NCBI GenBank assembly: GCA_963842065.1
Contig: CAWJEW010000007.1
Location: 456,613 to 520,612 of the forward strand
Source: CAITWD01 sp963842065
GTDB taxonomy: Bacteria > Actinomycetota > Thermoleophilia > Miltoncostaeales > Miltoncostaeaceae
Direction: 5' to 3'
Length of the DNA: 64,000 nt
Part shown: positions 9,293 to 17,327 of the stretch, piece after piece
Layout of the letters: every line of letters starts with the position of its first letter
How positions within the stretch are numbered: position 1 is the first letter of the stretch
Translations under genes and position numbers: made by a program
The notes under the pieces: generated by a model
Told to the model about the DNA's origin: nothing
Database searches by the model: none
The model's input: the letters and a program-made list of their open reading frames with translations, nothing else

Positions 9293-9991
9293 ATGTCGTG
9301 TCATCCGCACGCCGCGGCCGGACTCCATAGGACCCGTGGCGCTGCCGGGTCCAGGGAGTTCACCATCACCTCACAGACGACGACCCGGGTAACTGAGCCC
9401 TCCGAGCAGGCAGCAGCAGTGTCCGACGAGCTTCTCACCCATGACGAAGCGCGGCAGTTGATTCGCAGCGCGTCGAACCGTGCGCCCACCGGCATCCGCA
9501 ATCGTGCCCTGATCGCGATGATGTACCGGGTCGGGCTGCGCCCCGGCGAAGCACTGGCCCTGAGCGTTGGCGATGTCGACGTGGCACAGGGGATCGTCCG
9601 GATCCCTGCCCGCAAGGGCGGGTCCGGCCGCGTGACCGGGATCGACGCCCAAACGCTCGATCTCGTTCAGCGCTGGCTCGCGCGCCGTGAGCGGCTCGGG
9701 ATCACCAGCGTCGACTACCTGTTCTGCACGCTTGCCGGCGAAGAGCTCAAGGCGGCCTATGTGCGTGAGCTGCTGCCGCGGCTCGCGCGTCGCGCGAGCA
9801 TCGCCAAGCGCGTGCATCCGCTGGGACTGCGCTACGCGTGCGCTGCCGAGATGTCGGCCGAAGGGCTGTCGACGGCCCTGATCGAGACCCATCTTGGCGT
9901 GGCAGTCAGCGGAAGCGCGCGGCGCTACCTGGTCCAGTGCACGCCCGAGGAAGTCATCGCGGCCGTGCAGGCACGGGAGTGGCGCCTCTAG
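9293..9991 (+). CDS. Tyrosine recombinase (catalytic domain), possibly degenerate
   Basis: Up to 232 aa, mostly one phage-integrase catalytic domain with no clear N-terminal core-binding domain. Seen: the first catalytic Arg in GLRPGEALAL, the second Arg region as HPLGLRYACAAEM, and a likely nucleophile Tyr in ARRYL. The position normally His/Trp in the LGH motif reads HLGVAVSG, so this residue is replaced. The conventional start is ATG 9293; GTG 9420 is possible; an in-frame ATC at 9365 has the best ribosome-binding site (AGGGAG, six bases upstream). Not next to an attachment site, so perhaps a domesticated recombinase. Confidence 0.75.
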   Translation: MSCHPHAAAGLHRTRGAAGSREFTITSQTTTRVTEPSEQAAAVSDELLTHDEARQLIRSASNRAPTGIRNRALIAMMYRVGLRPGEALALSVGDVDVAQGIVRIPARKGGSGRVTGIDAQTLDLVQRWLARRERLGITSVDYLFCTLAGEELKAAYVRELLPRLARRASIAKRVHPLGLRYACAAEMSAEGLSTALIETHLGVAVSGSARRYLVQCTPEEVIAAVQAREWRL

Positions 9992-10006
9992 GTCGCTCGG
10001 CCCGCA

Positions 10007-10023
10007 GGCGGGTTCGACCCGCC
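10007..10023. terminator. Short GC hairpin between convergent genes
   Basis: GGCGGG/CCCGCC six-base stem with a TTCGA loop, in the 51-base gap between the ends of the recombinase gene and the NlpC/P60 gene. Longer imperfect pairing flanks it. Plausible bidirectional terminator; no T-run. Confidence 0.4.
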
Positions 10024-10042
10024 GGCCCTGCGGGGCTGCCGA

Positions 10043-11320
10043 TCACGGTGCAGGAGCGGGCGCGGCGCCGGACCCGGACTGGCCGGGAACCAGGCTCGGC
10101 GTCGTCGGCGCGGACGCGGTCCCGGTGGTCTTAGGCGCGGCGGTCGGTGTCGTTTTGACCACGGAGACGGTCGTGCCGACCCGCATCGCGGCGGGGCGGC
10201 GCGCCCAGGCAAGGGCGGAGTCCCAGTACCCGATCAGGTGGGTGACCGATACGCCACCACGTGATCCGGTCGACTGGACGATCCAGCCGTTGCCGAGCGC
10301 GATCGCCACGTGGGAGATCGAGCCGCGCGGGCTCTTGGGCCCGGCCGGGCCGAAAAAGACCAGATCACCGACCCCGAGCTTGGAGAGGGGGATCTTCTCC
10401 AGCGGGTTCTCCCAGGCCATCGCGTCGGCCGTGCGGCCCTTCAGGTCGCGGCCGAGGCCCAGGGCAGCCGACGTACTGCTGAGTTTGTAGGACCACCACA
10501 CCAGACCCGAGCAGTCGAAGCCGCCGGCCACCCGGGCACCGAAGAGCGTTTGGGGCCTCGGTGACGTGCCGCCCCAAACGTAGGGCATGCCCACCTCGGC
10601 GAGCGCCGCCTCGACGACCGTCGTCTGGTTGACGGTCATGTTCGGGAGCACGATCGAGTCGAAGTCGGTGACCGACCCTAGGCGCCAGGACGGCATCGTG
10701 ACCGCCGCATCGATCATTCCGGCCAGATTGGCCAGCGGCATCGGCGCGGTGGGACCGACTTCGAGGTTGTCGTACCGGGACGGATAGTTGTATCGCAGCC
10801 CGAGTTCCGCGGCGAGGACCTCCTGACCGAAGTCGGACGGCACACCCAGTCGGGTGCCGTTCTCGGTGTGGAGCGTGTCGAGCGCGTGCACCTCGGTGCT
10901 CAGGCCGAAGATCCTGATGATCGCGACCTCGGTCGTTCGCGTCGACACCTGACCGTCGGGGTCGAACACCGCGCCGGGACTCCCGAGCAGCCGGATCGTC
11001 GACACCCACGAGATGGCGGCGGCGTCGGGATCGTTGGCGGCGACATCCGGCGGGCGGACGAGGGTGCTGGGTGGCGTCTCGCCGTGCGCAATCATCAGTT
11101 CCGCGAGCCCCCGGGCAAGCTCGCGCCGGGTTGCGATGCGGCCCAGATTGGCCGTGTCGCGCGACGGCCAGCCGTGGTGTGCGACCAGATTCTCGAGGGC
11201 TCCCGCCGCCCAGCGGTAGCCGGGGTTGGTGGGCGTCGGGCCGAGCGTCTGCGCGACCGCCGGCGCGGCGATCGCCGCAGCCGCGGCGAGCCCGATGACT
11301 GCTGCGCGAATGCGTCTCAC
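10043..11320 (-). CDS. Secreted NlpC/P60 cell-wall peptidase
   Basis: 425 aa. An N-terminal signal peptide (RRIRAAVIGLAAAAAIAAPAVAQ) is followed by a long region of about 220 aa that looks like SLH-type/helical repeats (GYRWAAGALENLVAHHG..., ELARGLAELMIA...), then a C-terminal NlpC/P60 domain: Cys in AGGFDCSGLVWWSY near 270, His in ISHVAIALGNGWIVQS near 335. A Pro/Thr/Ala-rich tail follows. Such enzymes cut gamma-D-Glu-diaminopimelate bonds in peptidoglycan stem peptides. Divergent from the S4-domain gene. Confidence 0.88.
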   Translation of the reverse strand: MRRIRAAVIGLAAAAAIAAPAVAQTLGPTPTNPGYRWAAGALENLVAHHGWPSRDTANLGRIATRRELARGLAELMIAHGETPPSTLVRPPDVAANDPDAAAISWVSTIRLLGSPGAVFDPDGQVSTRTTEVAIIRIFGLSTEVHALDTLHTENGTRLGVPSDFGQEVLAAELGLRYNYPSRYDNLEVGPTAPMPLANLAGMIDAAVTMPSWRLGSVTDFDSIVLPNMTVNQTTVVEAALAEVGMPYVWGGTSPRPQTLFGARVAGGFDCSGLVWWSYKLSSTSAALGLGRDLKGRTADAMAWENPLEKIPLSKLGVGDLVFFGPAGPKSPRGSISHVAIALGNGWIVQSTGSRGGVSVTHLIGYWDSALAWARRPAAMRVGTTVSVVKTTPTAAPKTTGTASAPTTPSLVPGQSGSGAAPAPAP

Positions 11321-11427
11321 GCCGTATTCATCGGACTCTGGGCGCCGCGTCTTGACCGCGGGCTGACGGCGGGTGCCGGTTCTTTACACTTCTTTCATCT
11401 CGTGACGGGGGCCTGGCGTGTGGAATC

Positions 11428-11829
11428 ATGGGTCATGTGAGCGCCCCATCACCTCACGTGCGGATCGATCGCTGGCTCTGGGCCGCGCGCTTCTTCAAGA
11501 CCCGCTCGCTGGCCGCCGAGGCGATTCAGGCCGGCCACGTTGAGGTCAACCGCACACGTGCGAAGGCCGCCAAGGAGGTCGGCCCGGGCGACGTCATCGA
11601 GCTGACCGCCGGAGAGCAGCGCTGGACGGTCGTGGTGCGCGACGTGGAGTACCGGCGGGGCCCTGCGACGCGGGCCCGGGAGCTCTATGAGGAGACGCCC
11701 GAGAGTCTCGCGGGGCGAGAGCGCCAGCGCGCCGAACGTCGGCTGGCGCCCGTGCCTGGCGCCGACATCGGCGCCAGGCCGACCAAGCGCGATCGCCGCC
11801 GGCTCGATCGCGTCCGCCGCGGGTCATGA
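11428..11829 (+). CDS. S4-domain RNA-binding protein, Hsp15-like
   Basis: 133 aa. The N-terminal S4 fold reads RIDRWLWAARFFKTRSLAAE, then GHVEVNRTRAKAAKEVGPGD, as in the heat-shock ribosome-associated protein Hsp15, which binds stalled 50S subunits with nascent chains. The C-terminal third is very Arg-rich. ATG 11428 and a GTG three codons later are both possible starts. Its end overlaps the end of the convergent nitroreductase gene by 6 bases. Confidence 0.85.
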   Translation: MGHVSAPSPHVRIDRWLWAARFFKTRSLAAEAIQAGHVEVNRTRAKAAKEVGPGDVIELTAGEQRWTVVVRDVEYRRGPATRARELYEETPESLAGRERQRAERRLAPVPGADIGARPTKRDRRRLDRVRRGS

Positions 11830-12486
11830 GGCGCGCGTGTTCCCCCACGTGTCGTCGTGGACAAGCGTGCGCCAGGGACGTCGGATCTTCTTGATTGCGG
11901 GCGGCAGGCCTTCCGGGAACCTCGGAGGGACCCCGAGGGGCGTGACGATGAGCGGATCGACCTCGTCCGGGAGGCCGACGAGCGCGCGGAGTCGGTCCTT
12001 TTCAAAGTACTGGAAGGCGGTCGTGGGTACGGTGCCCAGGCCCACAGAGCGCGCGGCGACAAACAGGTTCTCCATGGCGAACGCCAACGACACCGTCTCA
12101 TCGATGTGCTCCAGCTCCCGCATCGACGCCGGGTACCGGTGCCGTGGGACCACGAGCCCGAGGATCCACACCGGGACCGCCCGGTAGCTGCCCAGCGTCG
12201 TCTCGGCGTACTCGCGCGCCCATTGGGCGTGTGCGTCAGGCGTCGCGCCATCTGCGGGCGGACGCATCAGGGTGAAGTAGCGGGTGGCACCGGCGATGAT
12301 CAGATCGGCGATCTCCACACGCCGCTGCGGATCGCGGACCACCAACAGGCTCCACGCTTGCGCGCCCGATCCCGTCGGTGCGGCGAGCGCGACGCGCAGC
12401 AGATCATCGAGCGTCGCATCGTCGACGGGCTGGTCGGTGTAGGTCCGCACCGCGCGGCGCATGGCGATCGCGTCGAGGGCCTCCAT
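11824..12486 (-). CDS. Nitroreductase-family flavoprotein
   Basis: 220 aa. Typical N-terminus MEALDAIAMRRAVRTYTDQP with the FMN phosphate-binding basic residues RRAVR, and the FMN-contacting APTGSGAQAWSLLVV segment. The C-terminal GLGTVPTTAF segment and a loop with LVGLPDEVDPLIVTPLG complete the fold. Probably an NAD(P)H:FMN oxidoreductase; substrate unknown. Upstream (on the same strand) lies the small HTH gene after a 140-base gap. Confidence 0.88.
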   Translation of the reverse strand: MEALDAIAMRRAVRTYTDQPVDDATLDDLLRVALAAPTGSGAQAWSLLVVRDPQRRVEIADLIIAGATRYFTLMRPPADGATPDAHAQWAREYAETTLGSYRAVPVWILGLVVPRHRYPASMRELEHIDETVSLAFAMENLFVAARSVGLGTVPTTAFQYFEKDRLRALVGLPDEVDPLIVTPLGVPPRFPEGLPPAIKKIRRPWRTLVHDDTWGNTRAS

Positions 12487-12626
12487 GGCATCCTCCGGGT
12501 GTCGCGGGGTGGGTTGCCGCCGACGCGCAGCCGTGTGGTAGGCCGCGACGTCGTCACCGTCAAGCTTACGGCAGCCGCGCGGCGGCGCACGAGCGGCGCG
12601 CCGCCGCGTGCGCCGGCCGGCAAGTC

Positions 12627-12812
12627 CTAGATCGCTGCGGGGCCGTCGGCGCCGATGACCGACGGCCGCGGAAGCTGATGCGCGTCGATTAGCCAGCGAT
12701 TGCCGAATTTGATCGCTGCAATCTGGCGTGTGGCGATCATCTTGCGGACGGTCTCGTGATGGCAGCGGAAGATCGCGGCGACTTCACCGACGGTAAGCAG
12801 TTCTGGGGACAT
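12627..12812 (-). CDS. Small excisionase-type helix-turn-helix protein
   Basis: 61 aa. The fold LLTVGEVAAIFRCHHETVRK followed by a wing with IKFGNRWLI is the MerR/excisionase-like winged helix found in Xis proteins and in small actinobacterial regulators. Start ATG 12812 is supported by AGGAG eight bases upstream; the longer open frame beyond it is Arg/Pro-rich shadow. It is outside the integrated element, so it may be a chromosomal regulator or a leftover of an older insertion. Confidence 0.8.
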   Translation of the reverse strand: MSPELLTVGEVAAIFRCHHETVRKMIATRQIAAIKFGNRWLIDAHQLPRPSVIGADGPAAI

Positions 12813-13084
12813 CGACAACGCTCCTGGTGGATTCGCGGATCGCGCCGGCGACACCGCCCCGACGCGGGGAAGCACTTGCTCCCTAGCGACAGGATGGGTT
12901 GGCCGCGTCCGGTGAGGGGGTACGTGGTGGTGCTCGCGGTCCACGGTTGGGCAGGCGATCGCGTGCGTTGGCGTGTTGTCCGATGGGACGGCGCCGGTTA
13001 GGCTCGCACCCCGGCGTTTGGGTCGCCGGGTGGCCGCACGGGCGTGCGCCGAGTTGGCGCATGGCCGGCGTGATCGGAGGGCAA

Positions 13085-15008
13085 GTGATCCTGGACGTGC
13101 GCGCTCCTGAGCGTCGGCACCGACGGCGTCGCATCGGCTTGGCGATGGCAGGCGCCGCGCTCCTGGCAACCGGTGCGCTCTTGGGCGCCGGGCATTCGGG
13201 CAGTGCCGCCGGAGCATCGCCGGCAGTGCTGTCGGGTGTGGCCCGTGTCGGCACCGCGCCGCTCGGCGCCTCGCGCGTTGTGCTGTATGCGGCCGGCACG
13301 AGCGCGCCGGTGCGGCTGGGCGCGGGCTGGACAACGCCCGCCGGGGCGTTCCGGATTCCCTACCTGCGGCCCCACGGTGTGGGCATCCTGTACGTCACGG
13401 CGACCGGGACCGACCGACCGACCGACCGGACCGGCGGTCCAGCTGCTGAGCGTGGCCGGCACGGTACGACGGCCGCTGCGCGCGGTGACGATCAACGAGC
13501 TGACGACCGTCGGCTCGGCGTATGCGCTCAGCCAGTTCGCCCACGGGGCACGCATCTCCGGCACGTCACCGGGCCTCGAGAATGCCGCGGCGACCGCGCT
13601 GAACCTCATCAACCCGTCAACCGGGGGGTTCGGCAGGGTGGTGGCCACCGCTCCGAATGGGGCGAAGACCACGACGCAGGCGACGCTCGCGGACCTGGCC
13701 GACATCGTTTCAGGCTGCACCCAGGGGAGTGTTGTCGGGTGCGCCCGACTCTTCGCCGTCGCTCGACCCCCGGGCGGAACCACCCCGAAAACCACCTTGC
13801 AGGCCGTGCTCGACATCGCCCACAACCCGGTGCACAACGCGGCGCGTATCTTCGCCCTGCCAACGACCGGCGACTACACGCCACGGCTGTCCGCGCCGCC
13901 GACGGCGTGGGTGCTCTCGCTGGTCTACACCGCGGGCGGCTTTAGCGGGCCGGGCCGGATGGCGCTCGATTCGCGCGGCAACGTGTGGTCCACGAACAAT
14001 TTCCAACCCCCGAGGGGCACCGAGGCGGGACTCGGGCTGATCTCCCTGAGTCCCACCGGTCTGCCGATCAACGGCAGTCCGGTGACCGGCGGTGGCCTGC
14101 AAGGCGCGTGGTGGGGCATCGCCATCGACCAGCACAACCGGATCTGGACCAGCGACTACGTCGGGGCGGACCAGACGCCGTTCACACAGCCGGGATTCAT
14201 CGGCGGCGACACCGTCTCAGAGTTCAATGATGCCGGCGTGGCGCTGTCATCGACCGGCTACACCAACGGCGGAATTCGCGCGCCGCAGGGGATCGCCGTC
14301 GATCAGCACGACAACATCTGGATCGCCAACCATGTCGGCAATTCGGTGACCGAGTATCCCGATGGCAACCCGGCGGCGGCACGGGTGTTTACCAGCGCGA
14401 CCTTGACGCTGCCGTTTGCGGTCGTGGTCGACGGGCGCGGCAACACGTGGATCGATGACAACGCGATCTCCACAGACGTCGGCGGTGTCACGCGCATCGA
14501 CGCGCGCGGCACGGTCTCCCCGGCGATCAGGGGTGGCGGCCTGAGCTCGCCCCAGGGAATGGCCGTCGACCAGCGGGGCAACGTCTGGGTGGCGAACCTC
14601 GGCAGCAACAGCGTCACCGAGATCAGCCCGAATGGGACGATCAACCCGCGTTCCCCGATCATCGGCAGGAGTCTCATCGGTCCCTGGAGCGTCGCGGTGG
14701 ACGGAAATGGGAACATCTGGGTCACGAGCTTCATCGGCGAAACGTTGACCGAGTTGTGCGGCGCCAACCGCTCGTATTGCCCGCCCGGCGTGCGCACCGG
14801 AGCGGCGATCTCACCGAACGCGCGGGGGTTCAGCAACGGAGGGCTGCAGCACCTGACCGCCGTGCAGATCGACGAGTCCGGCAACGTCTGGGTCGCCAAC
14901 AACTGGCAGCGGATCGTCCCGACGGTTGGCGGCAACGGCCTGGTGGAGTTCATCGGGTTGGCCGCGCCGGTCCGGACCCCGCTGATCGGACCGCCGCAGC
15001 GGCCGTAA
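13085..15008 (+). CDS. Secreted NHL/Vgb-type beta-propeller protein, frame broken at a GACC repeat
   Basis: The gene starts at GTG 13085, five bases after GGAGG. Its first frame encodes a basic N-terminus, a signal peptide or anchor (GLAMAGAALLATGALLGAG) and a carboxypeptidase-regulatory-like fold. The frame is lost near 13408-13428 in five tandem GACC units; the remaining 520 or so residues continue in another frame with at least seven NHL repeats of the form (P)xGxAVDxxGNxWVAN. Removing one GACC unit, or one base, gives a continuous protein of about 640 aa. Beta-propellers of this kind are extracytoplasmic; ligand unknown. Whether the break is biological or a consensus error is open. Confidence 0.8.
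13408..13427. repeat. Five tandem GACC units inside the NHL-protein gene
   Basis: Units at 13408, 13412, 13416, 13420 and 13424, followed by GGACC. The reading frame of the surrounding gene changes exactly across this tract; four or seven units would keep it open. Confidence 0.85.
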
Positions 15009-15018
15009 GTGCCACGAC

Positions 15019-15049
15019 GCGACGAGCCCCGCGTCGCGGGGCTCGTCGC
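15019..15049. terminator. 13-bp stem hairpin between NHL gene and att site
   Basis: Arms 15019-15031 and 15037-15049 are exact complements with a 5-base loop. It separates the end of the plus-strand NHL gene from the tRNA 3' fragment on the minus strand; probably the original tRNA/NHL bidirectional terminator left on the host side after integration. Confidence 0.6.
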
Positions 15050-15102
15050 CACATAGCGGAGGAGGGACTCGAACCCCCGACACGCGGATTATGATTCCGC
15101 TG
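15049..15102 (-). repeat. Left attachment site (tRNA-Met 3' fragment)
   Basis: 54 bases identical to 38462-38515. It covers the tRNA 3' end back to the anticodon stem, after which the sequence diverges (no D-arm or acceptor 5' strand follows), so this is not a working tRNA. Confidence 0.92.
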
Positions 15103-15137
15103 GTCAGCGGTCCGCAGACCCGCATGAGCAAGGGGCT

Positions 15138-16442
15138 TTACTCCCGCCCCGCCTCCGCGTGCAACGTGTTGTGCAATGTCCGCGTCGGTGAGAGGGCGTC
15201 GAAGACCGACGCCGCGGCCTGCAGGCGATCGGCGCCGAGGCTGTGCGAGTAGACCTGCGCAGTGATCCGAGGATCCGCGTGACGCAGCTGCGCGGCGACG
15301 TCGGGAAGCGGCACGCCGTGAGCCAGCATGACGCTCGCCGACGTGTGACGCAGCGAATGCCACGAGACCAGCGGCCGGCCCGTGTCGTCGACGAGCCCCG
15401 CGCGCCGGCAGACCCGGCCGAGCGCCTGACCGGGCGTGAACGCGCCCATCGGGCCGCCGAGCTTGCCGGGGAAGACATATCCGTCGGCTTGCGCACCCGA
15501 GCCGATCACGCTCTCGGCGTACCAGTCGGCCAGTCGGGCGGCGAGCGATGCGCCCATGGCAATGGTCTTCGCCTCGCCGCTCTTCGGGCGCTTGACGTGC
15601 CGTATCGGTGGCGATCCGTTGCTGCCCGGCTCCTGCCATACCGAGCGGGCGACCGTGATCTGCTGCGCCTGCAGATCGATGTCCGGCCAGCGTAGGCCGA
15701 CCACCTCCCCTAGTCGCAAACCGCACTCGGCAGACACGCGGATCATCACCTCGATGCGCGTGCTACCCCCAGCGCCAATCAACCGCGCGAGTTCCTCGAG
15801 CGTGAGTACACGGCGCGATCCACGGCGCGCCTGATCGTCGCCGGTCGCCTTGGGCAGGCGCATACCGTTGGCGGGGTTCTCCGGAATGATCGAGATCGAT
15901 TCGGCGTACCGGCAAAACGTGCGCAACGCTGTGAGCGCCTTCCAGCACCCATGCCGGCCGTGGGTCTGCGCGATCGCTGCGAGCCATTGGCCGACCTGCC
16001 TCCGGGTGAGGTGGCGCAGCTCGACGTCGCCGAGCAAGGCGTCGATCGAGCGCACATACGCTTGGGAGTGCCCTCGCAGCGTGCTCGGCGCGAGGATCCC
16101 GTCGTGGGCGACCAGATACGCACGCGCGAGATCCCTCACGGTGACGATGTCGGTGTGAGATGCGCTTGGCCGAACCTCGGGCCGACCCGCTGCGAGCAGT
16201 CTGCGTCGCTCTGCCCGGGCCTCCGTAATCGAGCCGTAGTGCCGAACCTGACGCGTCATGCCGGGGGCGGCGCCGGGCACGACCAGTACCCACGGGCAGT
16301 CACCGCACCGACCGCCAGGGCGGTGATCTGCGCTGCGGGGACAGCGACGGCTGTGCTGGCGATACAGCCCGGGCTCGAACCGTTCCCGCCACCCTCGGCG
16401 GGAACCTGTCTCGCTCTGGAGATCGGTCTGAGCGCTGCCCAT
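15138..16442 (-). CDS. int: Phage-type tyrosine integrase
   Basis: 434 aa. Order: an N-terminal Arg/Cys-rich segment with C-x13-C-x2-C before residue 60 (metal-ribbon-like, as in many actinophage integrases); a SAM-like core-binding domain (SHTDIVTVRDLARAYLVAHDG to RRQVGQWLAAIAQTHG); and a catalytic domain with Arg in AECGLRLGEVVGLRW, Lys in HVKRPKSGEAKTI, His-x-x-Arg in WHSLRHTSASVML, His in LRHADPRI and nucleophile Tyr in AQVYSHSLG. Full catalytic set, so likely active. Start ATG 16442 overlaps the upstream stop (TGATG); a later ATG at 16259 would lose the Cys segment. It lies next to the left att site. Confidence 0.9.
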   Translation of the reverse strand: MGSAQTDLQSETGSRRGWRERFEPGLYRQHSRRCPRSADHRPGGRCGDCPWVLVVPGAAPGMTRQVRHYGSITEARAERRRLLAAGRPEVRPSASHTDIVTVRDLARAYLVAHDGILAPSTLRGHSQAYVRSIDALLGDVELRHLTRRQVGQWLAAIAQTHGRHGCWKALTALRTFCRYAESISIIPENPANGMRLPKATGDDQARRGSRRVLTLEELARLIGAGGSTRIEVMIRVSAECGLRLGEVVGLRWPDIDLQAQQITVARSVWQEPGSNGSPPIRHVKRPKSGEAKTIAMGASLAARLADWYAESVIGSGAQADGYVFPGKLGGPMGAFTPGQALGRVCRRAGLVDDTGRPLVSWHSLRHTSASVMLAHGVPLPDVAAQLRHADPRITAQVYSHSLGADRLQAAASVFDALSPTRTLHNTLHAEAGRE

Positions 16443-16852
16443 CAGGAAGCCTCGGCGCTTGCGGACTCCAGCCACGAGGTCACCCGCTGCGCCTGCACGC
16501 GTGCGCTGGTGTAGTACCGGGCGACTTCCTCGCCGATCTGGGTCGGGTTGAAGTAATCGTCGGGAAGCTGCTGAACGATCTCGGCCGCGATCGCCAGTCC
16601 GTCGAGGTCCTCCTGAGTGAGGTGCGTCGGTGGCGCTTTGGTCAGCCCTTCGGGTCCGACCCACTGAGCGACGCTCGCGAGGCGGCCTAGGTTGGAGACG
16701 GCGTTCAGGACGTCGGCCGAGCTCGCGCCGTTCGCGACGTCGCACAGCAAGCGGTACGTGGCCAGACGCACTGTCTCGCAGGCGTCGTCGGAGATCGCCT
16801 GCCGGTCGGCATCGGTGATGGGCGAGGTCTGGGTGGGTGACGGCGTGGTCAT
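16442..16852 (-). CDS. Hypothetical protein, element operon
   Basis: 136 aa, acidic, mainly helical by composition (ETVRLATYRLLCDVANG, LTQEDLDGLAIAAEIVQQLP). No known domain recognised. Start ATG 16852 has GGAGG six bases upstream and overlaps the stop of the preceding gene by 4 bases (ATGA); its own stop overlaps the integrase start. It is always translated just before the integrase, so it could be a recombination accessory protein, but that is only context. Confidence 0.75.
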   Translation of the reverse strand: MTTPSPTQTSPITDADRQAISDDACETVRLATYRLLCDVANGASSADVLNAVSNLGRLASVAQWVGPEGLTKAPPTHLTQEDLDGLAIAAEIVQQLPDDYFNPTQIGEEVARYYTSARVQAQRVTSWLESASAEAS

Positions 16853-17043
16853 GTCTTGCCTCCATGTGTCAGATCGGCACGCGGAGGCGGGGACGACGCC
16901 AAGACCCGCATACCCGAGTACTCGTGTATACGGTGTCGCTGCATCGGAGTGTTCTCCTCCGTTGCCACGGGGTCGGCGCCTGCAAGCGCGCGGCCCCACT
17001 TTGTAGGTAGGCTCACGGTACACCTCTCCTCAGTCGCTGTCAT
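16849..17043 (-). CDS. Small hypothetical protein, element operon
   Basis: 64 aa, basic and Pro-rich towards the end, no recognised domain. Supported by position: 4-base ATGA overlaps with the genes on both sides, and GGAGG about nine bases before the ATG. The low-complexity C-terminus leaves some doubt. Confidence 0.5.
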   Translation of the reverse strand: MTATEERCTVSLPTKWGRALAGADPVATEENTPMQRHRIHEYSGMRVLASSPPPRADLTHGGKT

Positions 17044-17327
17044 GAGGCTTCCCTCCACCAGTTGGCCTTCAGCGGCTCCGGCGGCCCGGACGTAGATCGC
17101 CGCCGGTGGTGAGCCGTGGTGGCCGCCGGCGCTTCCTGCCGCCGGCGTGCGTCGATCGCCTCGCGCTCGTACCGCTCAAGATCGTCGGCACGGACGAACA
17201 CCCTGCCGCCCACCCGGAGGGCGCCCGCGCGGTCCATCAGCGCACGGGCAGCTCGACGATCAGCGAATCCATATCGTGCCGCGACGTCGGTGACGGTCAG
17301 GAGGGTGGGGAGAGGCGACGTTGTCAC
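17040..17327 (-). CDS. Excisionase-like HTH protein
   Basis: 95 aa. The N-terminal half is a winged helix: LLTVTDVAARYGFADRRAARALM, then wing LRVGGRVFVRADDLERYER, typical of Xis/AlpA-like DNA-binding proteins. The Arg/His-rich C-terminus is probably flexible. Start is GTG 17327, overlapping the upstream stop (GTGA). Being in the integrase operon makes it a good candidate for the recombination directionality factor or operon regulator. Confidence 0.78.
   Translation of the reverse strand: MTTSPLPTLLTVTDVAARYGFADRRAARALMDRAGALRVGGRVFVRADDLERYEREAIDARRRQEAPAATTAHHRRRSTSGPPEPLKANWWREAS

Noticed and set aside
12813..13334. N-terminal extension of the small HTH protein
   Set aside because: Arg/Pro/Ala-rich translation typical of a shadow frame; a good ribosome-binding site supports the ATG at 12812.
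15049..15130. Second tRNA-Met gene
   Set aside because: Only the 3' half is present; no D-arm or 5' acceptor strand follows, so it is an attachment-site fragment.
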